Below are positions 17,645-26,248 of a stretch of 64,000 bases of DNA, in pieces. The DNA comes from JAFMIT01 sp044341215. GTDB lineage: Bacteria; Actinomycetota; Actinomycetes; S36-B12; UBA5976. The position numbers and the translations under genes were made by a program. The stretch lies in contig JBIISC010000003.1 in NCBI GenBank assembly GCA_044341215.1, positions 3,468 through 67,467 on the forward strand, in the 5' to 3' direction. The notes beneath the pieces are model-generated. The model was not told the origin of the DNA, searched no databases, and saw only the letters and a list, made by a program, of their open reading frames with translations. Each line of letters begins with the position of its first letter. Position 1 is the stretch's first letter.

Positions 17645-18040
17645 TTACTGAACGAAATCGCCGCGGTGGTACTCAAACAACCAACCAAATACTGAAGTTA
17701 GTAACACCACAAATCCAAGCACGACAATCCAAGTTGCAAAAATCAATCCGATGAAAGTGAGCCAAGCCCCAATTGCGACTGGCAGCGGCCACCAGGAATG
17801 TGGACTGAAGAAACCATAATCAGAATCTGCTTCTTCTATGTTTCCATCAGCGCGATCTTCTGGCCGAGTTCCTATTCGCTTACCTGTTGCCAGAAGATAG
17901 AAACCGATAATTACCGACAAGCCACCGGTCAAAGCCAAAACTGTGGTGCCGATAACATCGCCACTCATTACAGAGTAAATCCAAGCAATTAGGGCGTAGA
18001 AAACTGCGCCACCGACAAATAATCCACCTTCAATTTTCAT
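17645..18040 (-). CDS. ctaF: Cytochrome c oxidase subunit IV, actinobacterial type
   Basis: A 131-residue membrane protein with four predicted helices, the actinobacterial subunit IV of the aa3 oxidase. The GLFVGGAVFYALIAWIYS start and the conserved DSDYGFFSPHSWWPLPVA stretch in the middle identify it. It is structural and carries no cofactor ligands. It lies 7 bases after ctaD, completing ctaC-ctaD-ctaF on the minus strand, while ctaE is in the separate plus-strand operon. Confidence 0.92.
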   Translation of the reverse strand: MKIEGGLFVGGAVFYALIAWIYSVMSGDVIGTTVLALTGGLSVIIGFYLLATGKRIGTRPEDRADGNIEEADSDYGFFSPHSWWPLPVAIGAWLTFIGLIFATWIVVLGFVVLLTSVFGWLFEYHRGDFVQ

Positions 18041-18047
18041 TTCAGGT

Positions 18048-19703
18048 TCACTCGCCCTCTACATCCGGATGATGCAAATCGAATGCCGGACGTTCGGAAC
18101 GGATTCTTGGCAAGGTGACAAAGTTATGGCGCGGCGGTGGACATGAAGTTGCCCACTCCAAAGATGCCCCCCAACCCCATGGATCGTCAGAAGTGACAAG
18201 CGGGGCTGTGCGGTAGGTCTTGTAAACATTGTAGAAGAACACCAAAGTTGAAGCTCCGAGGATTATCGATCCAACAGTTGAAATCATATTTAACTGCGTG
18301 AATCCGTCGCTTTCTAAATAGTCAACGTAGCGTCGTGGCATACCCATAACGCCAAGCCAGTGTTGGATCAAGAAAGTTGCGTGGAAGCCGATAAAGGCTA
18401 ACCAAAAATGTAGTTTTCCAAGTCGCTCATCGAGCATGCGTCCGGTCCACTTTGGCCACCAGAAGTAAAAGCCAGCAAACATCGCAAATACAACAGTTCC
18501 GAAAACAACATAGTGGAAGTGAGCTACAACAAAGTAGGTGTCACTTACGTGGAAGTCGATTGGTGGCATGGCCAACAAAACTCCAGTTAAGCCACCGAAT
18601 AGGAATGTTGCCAAAAAGCCAATCGTCCAAAGCATTGGAGATTCAAAGGTGAGAGAACCCCCCCACATAGTTCCAATCCAGTTGAAGAATTTCACCCCAG
18701 TTGGAACTGCAATCAACATCGTCATGGCGCTAAAGAATGGAAGATTTACAGCCCCAGTTACATACATGTGGTGTGCCCATACAGTCATTGAAAGACCAGC
18801 AATAGCAATTGTTGCAAAAATTAGACCTTTGTATCCAAAAATCGGTTTGCGGCTAAACACCGGCAAAATTTCAGATGCAATTCCAAAGAATGGCAGAGCA
18901 AGAATGTAAACCTCGGGATGACCAAAAAACCAGAACAGGTGTTGCCAAAGAATCGCGCCACCATTTGCAGCTTCAAAAACTACAGATCCAAATTTTCGAT
19001 CAACTTCGAGAACAATAAGTGCGGCAGCAAGAACTGGAAACGCCATTAAAACCAAAACACTGGTGCATAAGGTGTTCCAGGTGAAAATGCTCATGCGGAA
19101 CATTGTCATTCCTGGTGCACGCATTGTGAAGATCGTCGTTACGAAGTTAACCGCGCTGAGGATGGTTCCCAAACCGCCCAAGGCAAGGCCAAGTAACCAC
19201 ATGTCGCCGCCAGCGCCAGGTGAATTGACTGCGTTTGATAAAGGCGCATATGCAAACCAGCCAAAGCTGGCAGCTCCACCTGGAGTTAAGAATCCCGCTA
19301 CAACAGTTAACCCGCCGAAAAGAAACAACCAGTAACCCAACATGTTGAGTCGCGGAAACGCAACGTCTGGGGCTCCAATTTGCAAAGGCATGATTATGTT
19401 TGCGAAGCCAACAAAAAGCGGTGTCGCAAAAAGAAACAGCATGATGGTGCCGTGCATTGTGAAGAGCTGGTTGTATTGATCGTTATTTAAAAATTGCAAA
19501 CCAGGGCGAGCTAATTCTGCGCGCATGGCCAGAGCCATAACCCCAGCAAGAGAAAAGAAAACCATTGAAGTAATGAGATACATGTAACCAATTGTTTTGT
19601 GATCAGTTGATGTAATCCATTTGACAACGGTTCGGCCTACCCGGCGATCGCGCGGGGCACGAGACTCATATGCATTCGTCGACCGTTCGGAAAGAATTGT
19701 CAT
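18048..19703 (-). CDS. ctaD: Cytochrome c oxidase subunit I
   Basis: A 551-residue twelve-helix catalytic subunit with heme a and the heme a3-CuB oxygen-reducing site. The WFFGHPEVYIL motif supplies a CuB histidine and the crosslinked tyrosine. Further ligands are in VWAHHMY and in HFHYVVFG. The first heme a histidine is in TMHGTIMLF. The size and motifs are normal for the A-type family. It overlaps the ctaC stop by four bases (ATGA) and is probably cotranscribed with ctaC and ctaF. Confidence 0.97.
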   Translation of the reverse strand: MTILSERSTNAYESRAPRDRRVGRTVVKWITSTDHKTIGYMYLITSMVFFSLAGVMALAMRAELARPGLQFLNNDQYNQLFTMHGTIMLFLFATPLFVGFANIIMPLQIGAPDVAFPRLNMLGYWLFLFGGLTVVAGFLTPGGAASFGWFAYAPLSNAVNSPGAGGDMWLLGLALGGLGTILSAVNFVTTIFTMRAPGMTMFRMSIFTWNTLCTSVLVLMAFPVLAAALIVLEVDRKFGSVVFEAANGGAILWQHLFWFFGHPEVYILALPFFGIASEILPVFSRKPIFGYKGLIFATIAIAGLSMTVWAHHMYVTGAVNLPFFSAMTMLIAVPTGVKFFNWIGTMWGGSLTFESPMLWTIGFLATFLFGGLTGVLLAMPPIDFHVSDTYFVVAHFHYVVFGTVVFAMFAGFYFWWPKWTGRMLDERLGKLHFWLAFIGFHATFLIQHWLGVMGMPRRYVDYLESDGFTQLNMISTVGSIILGASTLVFFYNVYKTYRTAPLVTSDDPWGWGASLEWATSCPPPRHNFVTLPRIRSERPAFDLHHPDVEGE

Positions 19704-20482
19704 TTCGTTACTCCTGCTGCATCTGTAGACCTACCGGACTCAAGAACTCCAACTTGACCGGCATCGATAAGGCTTTGAATGTGGGCTTCGTAATCTGCAC
19801 GTGATACCACTTGTACGTTGAACAGCATTCTTGAATGGTCTGCTCCGCAAAGTTCGGTGCATTTACCTACATAAGTACCAAACTTGTTTGGAGTGAGTTC
19901 GAACATGTTTTTACGTCCTGGAATAACATCCATTTTCTGGTAAAAGGCTGGCACCCAAAATGAGTGAATAACATCAGGTGACGTAAGTTCAAAACGAACC
20001 GTTTCATCGATTGGAAGGTAGAGCGTTGGCCGCTCACCTGGCGTTCCGATTTCGTAGGCACCTTCTTCTAAATAATTGAAAGTCCATGACCAGCGAAAGC
20101 CAACGACGCCAACGGTGTGAGTTGGTTTATCTGTTAAAGCTGTCAACGCAGTTTGATCGCGCCAGGTGAAAACTGCCAAAACCAAAATCATTACAAGTGG
20201 TGCAAGGGTGTAAAGAATTTCCAGCGGCATGTTGTATTTAGTTTGCTCAGGAATTCCATCATTCTTCTTGCGCCTAAAGCGAAAGAAGACAAAAATCATT
20301 AGGCCCCAGACCAATGCTCCGACCAACCAAGCAGCTAACCAAGAGTTTGTCCAAAGTGATTCGATGATCGGACCCTCTTTAGTAGCAGGGGCAGGCATCC
20401 CCATGCGAAGAAAATCATCTCCACTACATCCGGTTAAAAGAAAAGCACTCACTGTGAGTAATCCGAGCATCCGTTTGTTCAA
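19700..20482 (-). CDS. ctaC: Cytochrome c oxidase subunit II (lipoprotein)
   Basis: A 260-residue CuA-bearing subunit that accepts electrons from the QcrC hemes. An N-terminal lipoprotein signal ends in LLTGC (Cys19), followed by two transmembrane helices (about 50-70 and 90-108) and a periplasmic-side cupredoxin domain. CuA ligands are in HSFWVPAF and GKCTELCGADHSRM (Cys-x3-Cys, His, Met). A TTG codon at 20482 is the apparent start; an ATG four codons further in is an alternative. The 159-base gap to the divergent gene at 20642 should hold its promoter; a TAACCT on the minus strand near 20544-20549 is a candidate. Confidence 0.95.
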   Translation of the reverse strand: MNKRMLGLLTVSAFLLTGCSGDDFLRMGMPAPATKEGPIIESLWTNSWLAAWLVGALVWGLMIFVFFRFRRKKNDGIPEQTKYNMPLEILYTLAPLVMILVLAVFTWRDQTALTALTDKPTHTVGVVGFRWSWTFNYLEEGAYEIGTPGERPTLYLPIDETVRFELTSPDVIHSFWVPAFYQKMDVIPGRKNMFELTPNKFGTYVGKCTELCGADHSRMLFNVQVVSRADYEAHIQSLIDAGQVGVLESGRSTDAAGVTK

Positions 20483-20629
20483 AATGCGATCCCATCACGT
20501 TGTGCCAATATCTCAAGAATTTGGCTATTTTCAGTGCCCTCAGGTTACTCCAGTGTGAGCAAAGCCGGTGCTTCACCTCTCAAATTTCGACCGCCCAAAA
20601 ATGTGACTTAACTCGCACGAATGCATTAC

Positions 20630-20635
20630 TAACCT
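20630..20635 (+). promoter_or_regulatory. Predicted -10 hexamer TAACCT for gene at 20642
   Basis: TAACCT lies exactly 6 bases before the GTG at 20642; predicted leaderless promoter. Confidence 0.6.
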
Positions 20636-20641
20636 TGGGCT

Positions 20642-21667
20642 GTGAATGAATCTCGGATTTACCTAGATGCCCAAGGTGGCCAGCGCCCCAACCAGACTAT
20701 TTCGGACATGACTAAAGCGATGCTTTCCCTGTCTTGGAATGACGGTAAATCTCGCCACCATGAAGCGGCAGCTAGCCAAACTGCCCGCGAGATAGCGCTC
20801 AACACGTTAGCGAGTGGCTTTGGAGTACAAGCAAATCAAATCCTGCCTATTCATCGACTTGGTAATGTTCTTGAACTTCTCGCTGAGGTCTATCCAGACG
20901 CTGCCGTTAGTAGCGCTAGTCGAAAAGGCGCCCTACAAAGTTTCAAGGGGAAAAAATTAACTGTTGACAATTGCGGACGAATAAATCAATTCACTGGATA
21001 TAAAAGTTTCTTCACCCCCGCTGCAAATCAAGAAACGGGCGTAATTGAAAACATAGAACAAATCTCAACTAAGACTGGCGCAATTGCAATTGTCGATGCA
21101 ACTGAATGGATTGGTCGAACACAGAATTTGCCATTCGGCGAAATATTAATTGCGAAAGCATCGAGTTGGGCTGGGCCAAACTCTGCATGTTTCATTATTT
21201 CAAAAGACCAATTTATTGACATAGAAGCTCGAAAACGTGCACAGTTGATGCCAGATGATTTTTCATTACTTTGGGCAGCAAGTGCATTCGAGCAGCTTGG
21301 AGATGTTTCTGAAACAGAAAACCGTATTCGAGGTTTTTCTGTCGAAATTTGTCAGGCACTTTCAAGTTTTGACGAAATTACAATCCATGGAGATAAACAT
21401 GCGCTGCCCCACCTCATCTCATTCGATATTCAAAACGTGGATAGTGAAACAGCAGCCGTAAACTTTGATAAATTCGCGATTGCTGTTGGCTCTGGTAGCG
21501 CTTGTGCGGTTTCGAATTCGCAGTCAAGCCATGTGCTCGAATCTATGGGAGTTGCAAGTGCGGGAAATGTGCGATTGTCGATTCCGCTTGATTTCACTCA
21601 AAAAGATGTTGATTTCTTCGTAGCAAAACTGCCAAAAATTGTGGCTGAATTAACGCAGACACTTTAG
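20642..21667 (+). CDS. Cysteine desulfurase-like protein lacking the PLP lysine
   Basis: A 341-residue protein of the class V aminotransferase (NifS/IscS) family. It keeps the QETG motif (130-133), the PLP-nitrogen aspartate (D152) and the catalytic cysteine loop GSGSAC (Cys288). The His-Lys pair that binds PLP before the WAGP turn is replaced by Ser174-Ser175, and the histidine that normally stacks on PLP (around Ser93) is also gone. A GATE-like glycine-rich motif is not visible near residue 72. It may therefore be a PLP-free sulfur carrier or a scaffold rather than a desulfurase. From memory, actinobacteria have related proteins beside ctaC with a similar WGGP variant. The GTG is chosen from the -10 element 6 bases upstream. 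Confidence 0.75.
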   Translation: MNESRIYLDAQGGQRPNQTISDMTKAMLSLSWNDGKSRHHEAAASQTAREIALNTLASGFGVQANQILPIHRLGNVLELLAEVYPDAAVSSASRKGALQSFKGKKLTVDNCGRINQFTGYKSFFTPAANQETGVIENIEQISTKTGAIAIVDATEWIGRTQNLPFGEILIAKASSWAGPNSACFIISKDQFIDIEARKRAQLMPDDFSLLWAASAFEQLGDVSETENRIRGFSVEICQALSSFDEITIHGDKHALPHLISFDIQNVDSETAAVNFDKFAIAVGSGSACAVSNSQSSHVLESMGVASAGNVRLSIPLDFTQKDVDFFVAKLPKIVAELTQTL

Positions 21668-22633
21668 GTGGATAGAAACTTCTGTTGCAGCGTCTTGACC
21701 ATAAGTGTTGGTAAACCGTTTTAGGAATTTCTCTTGAGCTATGTCATATTCTTGGGTGCCAACAGTTTCAATTACATAAGTAGCTAGTAAAGATCCAACT
21801 TGGGCGGCTCTTTCAAGCGAGATTCCCCATGCTAATCCAGATAAAAAGCCTGCGCGGAAAGCGTCACCTACACCAGTTGGATCAGCTTTAACCTCTTCAG
21901 GCGGAACCGAGACGTGGATAGTTTCACCATCACGCTGAGAGACCTGGCATCCTTTTGACCCGAGAGTCGTTACCCGAATTTGCACGCGCTTTGAGATTTC
22001 GGCATCAGACCAGCCAGTTTTTTGTTCAATTAGGGCTGACTCATACTCGTTTGTAATGAGAATATATGCGCCATCAATCAAATCTCTAATGGCGTCACCT
22101 TCCATCGATGCTAATTGCTGAGAAGGGTCTGCCACAAATGGGAGTTTGCGGAATTTGCATTCATCTGTGTGACGCAACATTGCTTCAGGATCATTAGGGC
22201 CGATTAAAACTAAGTCCAGTCCTTTGACTCGATCATTAATTGGTCCCAGTTCTATTTCTCGCGCTTGCGACATAGCACCAGGATAAAAGGAAGCCAACTG
22301 GTTTTGATCATCATCGGTAGTGCAGATAAATCGCGCAGTATGCAAAGTCTCGGATACAAAAACTGAGGACGTATCCACATTATGTCGCTCTAGCCATGAA
22401 CGGTAATCGGAAAAATCTGGTCCAACAGCGCCAACCAGTATTGGTCTTAGGCCTAGCACTCCCATTCCAAAAGCAATGTTTGGTGCTACCCCACCGCGAC
22501 GAATCTCTAAATCATCGACAAGAAAAGAAAGCGAAATTCGATCAAGCTTGTCGGCCACGATGGAATCAGAAAATTTGCCGCGAAAACGCATCAGGTGATC
22601 AGTTGCAATCGAACCTGTTATCGCGATTTTCAT
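21650..22633 (-). CDS. PfkB-family carbohydrate/nucleoside kinase (adenosine kinase-like)
   Basis: A 327-residue ribokinase-fold kinase. The C-terminal signature DPTGVGDAFRAGFLSG contains the anion-hole GxGD and the catalytic aspartate. The N-terminal GSIATDHLMRF and RRGGVAPNIAFG segments match adenosine kinase-type members. The M. tuberculosis orthologue at the same position, AdoK (Rv2202c), phosphorylates adenosine, so that is the best guess; another sugar is possible. A GGAGGATAA sequence directly before the ATG is a good ribosome site. The 3' end overlaps the convergent desulfurase-like gene by 18 bases. Confidence 0.85.
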   Translation of the reverse strand: MKIAITGSIATDHLMRFRGKFSDSIVADKLDRISLSFLVDDLEIRRGGVAPNIAFGMGVLGLRPILVGAVGPDFSDYRSWLERHNVDTSSVFVSETLHTARFICTTDDDQNQLASFYPGAMSQAREIELGPINDRVKGLDLVLIGPNDPEAMLRHTDECKFRKLPFVADPSQQLASMEGDAIRDLIDGAYILITNEYESALIEQKTGWSDAEISKRVQIRVTTLGSKGCQVSQRDGETIHVSVPPEEVKADPTGVGDAFRAGFLSGLAWGISLERAAQVGSLLATYVIETVGTQEYDIAQEKFLKRFTNTYGQDAATEVSIHLKCLR

Positions 22634-22660
22634 TTATCCTCCATACCAATTCTGCCCAAA

Positions 22661-22692
22661 CAAAAAGCGCGCCAGTTGTCTGACGCGCTCTT
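22661..22692 (-). terminator. Rho-independent terminator after erpA
   Basis: On the minus strand: a 10-bp stem with one G-U pair (22680-22689 with 22666-22675), a four-base loop and a T-run at 22666-22662. It lies 15 bases after the erpA stop. Confidence 0.85.
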
Positions 22693-22703
22693 ATGTTAAA
22701 AAT

Positions 22704-23072
22704 TTAACAGAATGACTTTCCACAGCCACAGCCACCAGCTGCAAGTGGGTTTTCAATCTTGAAACCTGATTCGCTTAAAGAATCAACGTAATCAATGACA
22801 GCGCCATCAATGTATTCAGCACTACTGCGATCAACAATAACTTTTACGCCGTGAAACTCTTTGACGATGTCGCCATCCAATGAGTTGTTGTCGAAGAACA
22901 GGTCATATTGGAAGCCTGCGCATCCACCTGGCTTAACTGCCACACGAAGGGCCAATCCAGCTTCGCCTTCAGCGTCTATCAAGGACTTTACTTTTGAAGC
23001 TGCTGTTTCGGTCAAAACTAAACCAGTCGAGGTGCCAAGAGTCGGCATGGTTTCGATTTTTGTTGCATCCAT
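22704..23072 (-). CDS. erpA: Iron-sulfur cluster insertion protein (ErpA/HesB family)
   Basis: A 122-residue A-type carrier that receives Fe-S clusters and passes them to target enzymes. The three conserved cysteines are Cys51 (GGCAGF), Cys115 and Cys117 (GCGCGKSF). An additional C-terminal Cys122 is unusual but also seen in some homologues. The start has AGGAGAG upstream. It is flanked by its own terminator and stands near NadA and the degenerate desulfurase-like gene, both connected to sulfur or Fe-S chemistry. Confidence 0.92.
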   Translation of the reverse strand: MDATKIETMPTLGTSTGLVLTETAASKVKSLIDAEGEAGLALRVAVKPGGCAGFQYDLFFDNNSLDGDIVKEFHGVKVIVDRSSAEYIDGAVIDYVDSLSESGFKIENPLAAGGCGCGKSFC

Positions 23073-23121
23073 TTTCTCTCCTCAGGTGCTTTACAGGTAA
23101 AGGGTAACCTAAGCGCAGGAT

Positions 23122-24249
23122 TTAGCGATTCCAAGTGCGAGCGACCCGCGCACTTAATCTTTTTAACGTGCCCGAAGGGTCCTCAAATGACTCTGCCAGG
23201 CTGCTGAAGTCAGCCATACTGAAAGCCCCTGAGACTCCTATGGTCTGCCAATCTCGCCGGCCAATCTCCACTTGCCCTGCCATAACCACTGTTGCCTTAC
23301 CCAAGCTCATTGCAGTTCTTGAAATCCCAGTTACGGCCTTTCCATCGAGGCTTTGCCAATCAAATTTACCTTCACCAGTAATTACTAAGTCTGCTTGTTC
23401 AATGGCCTTCTTGAGGCCCAAAATGCTAATTATGCGTTCGATGCCAGCCGATCGAACAGCGCCAATTCGAATCAATGCGAATCCAAGTCCACCAGCCGCT
23501 CCCGCTCCTAAAGCGACAGCAGGATTTTTCCCATCTTTTCGCTTGCCAATTAATTGTGCAAAATGTGTCAAACTGTCTTCTATTTCTTGGATCTGTTTTT
23601 CAGTTGCACCTTTTTGCAGACTAAAGACCTTTGCTGCTCCTCGTGCTCCCAGAAAAGGATTCTCTACATCTGTTAAAACTTCTATTGTGATGTTCGAAAG
23701 CAGATCTTCGACTCGTGACAAATCAATTCGCGAAATGTTCAGCAATTCAATTGTGCCCTTTTCTAGTGCATCAATTTCGATTCCTTGCGAATCGAATGCA
23801 ATTGCTCCAAGAGCTGCCAAAGCGCCAGCTCCACCATCGCTAGTTGCAGTGCCACCTAGGCCGATAACGATTTTGGTTATACCTTTTTCGATTGCAGCTT
23901 TGATTAACTCACCCACGCCATACGAACTCACAACTTGAGCGGTTTGGGACGATGACTGAATCAAGTGAAGACCAATCGGTTGTGCAACTTCAATGTATGC
24001 GGTCTGTTGATCAAACGCGTACTCAACTGGAATCACTTGACCCAGCATTCCCCTCACCACAACCGGTTCGGTTTTTAAACTTAAGGCGCAAGATATTGAA
24101 TCTAGGAACCCAAAGCCACCGTCTGATATCGGAATTAGCGTCACTTGGGTCTCAGGGGCAAAGTCTTGCCAACCTTGGGCAATAGCTGAAGCGGCCTCAG
24201 ACGCACTCAAAGTCCCGGCAAACTTGTCTGGGCACACCACAATTCGCAT
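23122..24249 (-). CDS. glxK: Glycerate kinase
   Basis: A 375-residue glycerate kinase of the GckA/GlxK family, which phosphorylates D-glycerate to 2- or 3-phosphoglycerate. The start MRIVVCPDKFAGTLSA with the CPDKF motif, the SDGGFGFLDS segment, GLGGTATSDGGAGAL and the VITGEGKFDWQSL motif near the C-terminus are all diagnostic. The frame is open further upstream, but the ATG at 24249 begins the domain and has TAATCT 7 bases before it. It is divergent from nadA, and in M. tuberculosis the homologue also lies by the hesB-like gene. Confidence 0.92.
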   Translation of the reverse strand: MRIVVCPDKFAGTLSASEAASAIAQGWQDFAPETQVTLIPISDGGFGFLDSISCALSLKTEPVVVRGMLGQVIPVEYAFDQQTAYIEVAQPIGLHLIQSSSQTAQVVSSYGVGELIKAAIEKGITKIVIGLGGTATSDGGAGALAALGAIAFDSQGIEIDALEKGTIELLNISRIDLSRVEDLLSNITIEVLTDVENPFLGARGAAKVFSLQKGATEKQIQEIEDSLTHFAQLIGKRKDGKNPAVALGAGAAGGLGFALIRIGAVRSAGIERIISILGLKKAIEQADLVITGEGKFDWQSLDGKAVTGISRTAMSLGKATVVMAGQVEIGRRDWQTIGVSGAFSMADFSSLAESFEDPSGTLKRLSARVARTWNR

Positions 24250-24256
24250 AGGCAAA

Positions 24257-24262
24257 AGATTA
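24257..24262 (-). promoter_or_regulatory. Predicted -10 hexamer TAATCT for glycerate kinase
   Basis: TAATCT on the minus strand, 7 bases before the ATG at 24249. Only 16 bases separate it from the nadA hexamer on the other strand. Confidence 0.55.
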
Positions 24263-24278
24263 AGCCATGCATTCGTGA

Positions 24279-24284
24279 GAGAAT
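24279..24284 (+). promoter_or_regulatory. Predicted -10 hexamer GAGAAT for nadA
   Basis: GAGAAT lies exactly 6 bases before the GTG at 24291; weaker first base than the others in the window. Confidence 0.4.
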
Positions 24285-24290
24285 TAGCCC

Positions 24291-25481
24291 GTGAGCACAA
24301 ATTTTGTTGAGCCAAGCAATACTCCGCTTTCACTGTTACTTCGCGGCAAAGATACTGACATGCTCAGCGAGCGCGGAGTTTCTTGCCCTGGCGAAATGCC
24401 AGCTGCCAGTGACGTGGACCTAGTTGCGCGCGCCACCGCTGCAAAAGCCAAACTCGGAAAGCGAGTTTTCATACTTGGCCACCATTACCAACGCGATGAA
24501 GTAATTCAGTTTGCAGATGTAACAGGCGATTCCTTCAAACTTGCGCAAAAAGCTGCTGATTCACCAGAATCTGAATTCATTATTTTTTGTGGAGTTCATT
24601 TCATGGCTGAAAGCGCCGACATTCTTACTTCTGATAAACAAAAAGTTTTGTTACCGGATCTTCAAGCTGGATGTTCTATGGCAGATATGGCAAGTGAAAG
24701 CCAAGTTGATGCTGCATGGGCAGAATTTGAAAAACTTGGAATTGCAAATGACATCATTCCTATCACCTATATGAATTCAACTGCTGCAATCAAAGCCTTC
24801 ACAGGCCGCAATGGTGGAACTATTTGCACATCCTCAAACGCTGCTCGAGCGATGGAATGGGCATTCGCTCAAAAAACAAAAGTATTCTTTTTGCCAGACC
24901 AGCACCTTGGTCGCAACACCGCCGTTTTGGAATTAGGTCTTTCACTTGAAGATTGTGTGGTTTGGGACCAAACCAAGCCATTAGGTGGACAAACACCGCA
25001 ATCATTGCAAGCCGCGAAGGTAATTCTATGGAAAGGCCACTGCTCAGTCCATGGAAGATTCACTGCCCAAAACGTTATTGATGTTAGAAAAGAAATTCCT
25101 GATGTAAATGTTCTAGTCCATCCTGAATGCAAGTACGAAGTAGTTTTACAAGCGGATTACGTTGGCTCCACAGAGAAAATAATCCAATTACTGCAAAATG
25201 CACCAACTGGTTCGAAGTGGGCAATCGGAACAGAATTAAATTTGGTTCGTCGACTTGCGCAAAAATTCCCTGACAAACACATAACCTACTTAGACAAAAC
25301 TATTTGTTATTGCTCAACCATGAATCGAATTGACCTGCCGCACGTGGTCTGGATTCTCGAAGCAATTGCCGACAATCGGATTCACAACGTAATAAGCGTC
25401 GATAAGAAAGTCGCAAGTGATGCCAAAATTGCACTTGATCGCATGCTTGCCTTACCTGCCACCAACGCACCACTCGACTAA
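24291..25481 (+). CDS. nadA: Quinolinate synthase
   Basis: A 396-residue 4Fe-4S enzyme that condenses iminoaspartate with dihydroxyacetone phosphate to quinolinate for NAD synthesis. Cluster cysteines are in CGVHFMAESADIL, ICTSSNAARAM and the CYCSTMNRI region; another conserved cysteine is in VHPECKYEV. The first roughly 45 residues are an extension before the GHHYQRDEV motif, usual in actinobacterial forms. nadB and nadC are not in the window. The gene continues almost directly into the DUF3043 gene, 19 bases downstream. Confidence 0.95.
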   Translation: MSTNFVEPSNTPLSLLLRGKDTDMLSERGVSCPGEMPAASDVDLVARATAAKAKLGKRVFILGHHYQRDEVIQFADVTGDSFKLAQKAADSPESEFIIFCGVHFMAESADILTSDKQKVLLPDLQAGCSMADMASESQVDAAWAEFEKLGIANDIIPITYMNSTAAIKAFTGRNGGTICTSSNAARAMEWAFAQKTKVFFLPDQHLGRNTAVLELGLSLEDCVVWDQTKPLGGQTPQSLQAAKVILWKGHCSVHGRFTAQNVIDVRKEIPDVNVLVHPECKYEVVLQADYVGSTEKIIQLLQNAPTGSKWAIGTELNLVRRLAQKFPDKHITYLDKTICYCSTMNRIDLPHVVWILEAIADNRIHNVISVDKKVASDAKIALDRMLALPATNAPLD

Positions 25482-25488
25482 CTGAAGT

Positions 25489-25494
25489 TAGGCT
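25489..25494 (+). promoter_or_regulatory. Predicted -10 hexamer TAGGCT for DUF3043 gene
   Basis: TAGGCT lies exactly 6 bases before the ATG at 25501, inside the 19-base gap after nadA; an independent leaderless start is likely. Confidence 0.5.
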
Positions 25495-25500
25495 TAACCA

Positions 25501-26076
25501 ATGACCAATAATGATTCCAAGGGCAAAGCGACTCGAAGTCGCAAAGAAGCTGAAGCTGCACGAAAGCAATCAATCACAATTCCTAAAGATAAAAAACGTG
25601 CACGAGCAGCAATGCGGTCTCGAGAAGTTGATTCACGAATTCTGACTCGCAAAGCGCTATACACGCTAGATGAGAAAAATTTGCCTGCCAGAGATCGCGG
25701 ACCAGTCAGGGCCTTTATCCGTAAATATGCTGATTCGCGGTTGACACTTGCTGAAATTTTCATGCCAATCACCTTTATATCCGTCGTGCTAACCATGGCC
25801 TACCCTGTAGCTGATGCAAATAACAACGAGATAATTGGTTTCTTCAATTTGTTTTTCCTTCTCATGATGTTTGCACTTTTTATTGATATTGCATCTTTTG
25901 GATTTCTCCTAAATCGTGCCCTAAAGAAACAATTCGAAAAAGCAGAGCGCAAAGGTTCAATGTTCTACGGGATTAGTCGCAGTCTCACCCTTAGGGTCAT
26001 GCGCTTGCCGAAACCAAATGTGAAAATTGGTGGCGCGCCACGCGAGATCAAGCTCCCCAAGGCGCTTAGAGACTAA
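25501..26076 (+). CDS. DUF3043 membrane protein
   Basis: A 191-residue protein with a strongly basic N-terminal half (about residues 1-80, many Arg and Lys) and two hydrophobic helices at about 85-101 and 113-140, followed by a basic C-terminal tail. This matches the actinobacterial DUF3043 family (M. tuberculosis Rv2206 at the equivalent place), whose function is not established. The basic tails should lie in the cytoplasm and might touch nucleic acid or anionic lipid; that is only a guess. Confidence 0.85.
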   Translation: MTNNDSKGKATRSRKEAEAARKQSITIPKDKKRARAAMRSREVDSRILTRKALYTLDEKNLPARDRGPVRAFIRKYADSRLTLAEIFMPITFISVVLTMAYPVADANNNEIIGFFNLFFLLMMFALFIDIASFGFLLNRALKKQFEKAERKGSMFYGISRSLTLRVMRLPKPNVKIGGAPREIKLPKALRD

Positions 26077-26086
26077 CTCTCTGAGT

Positions 26087-26092
26087 TACTAT
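26087..26092 (+). promoter_or_regulatory. Candidate -10 hexamer of the cobalamin riboswitch transcript
   Basis: TACTAT lies just before the GAGAAC/GTTCTC hairpin (26095-26118) that opens the leader. It would start the transcript near 26098. Confidence 0.4.
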
Positions 26093-26093
26093 T

Positions 26094-26248
26094 GGAGAAC
26101 AACTAAATAAAGGTTCTCGAAATTCAGGGGAAGTCGGTCAAACTCCGACGCTGACCCGCAACCGTAGGTTTGCTAGCGCAAACGAGTCGGAGCACCTGAC
26201 GGGAACAAACACCAAAATCGTCGTGGTCTACGTAGGTGGCATCAGGTG
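26094..26248 (+). promoter_or_regulatory. Cobalamin (AdoCbl) riboswitch
   Basis: The 5'UTR of the ECF transporter operon has the cobalamin aptamer order. A GGGGAAGTCGGTCAAACTCC core begins at 26127 and is followed by the GACCCGCAACCGTA element. A variable hairpin (GGTTTGctagCGCAAAC-like) comes next, then a B12 box at 26185-26200 (AGTCGGAGCACCTGAC). Bases 26192-26199 are complementary to 26242-26249, which run into the terminator stem, so a switch between aptamer and terminator is plausible. With B12 bound, transcription should stop at 26249-26290. The B12 box deviates from consensus at several bases, but the overall arrangement is clear. Confidence 0.9.

Noticed and set aside
20642..21667. 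Pseudogene status for the cysteine-desulfurase-like gene
   Set aside because: The frame is intact over the usual family length with a proper promoter and conserved cysteine loop; replaced PLP residues suggest changed function, not decay.
23135..23938. 267-codon plus-strand frame opposite glycerate kinase
   Set aside because: Composition is Ser/Pro-rich without motifs, while the minus strand gives a full glycerate kinase with all signatures.
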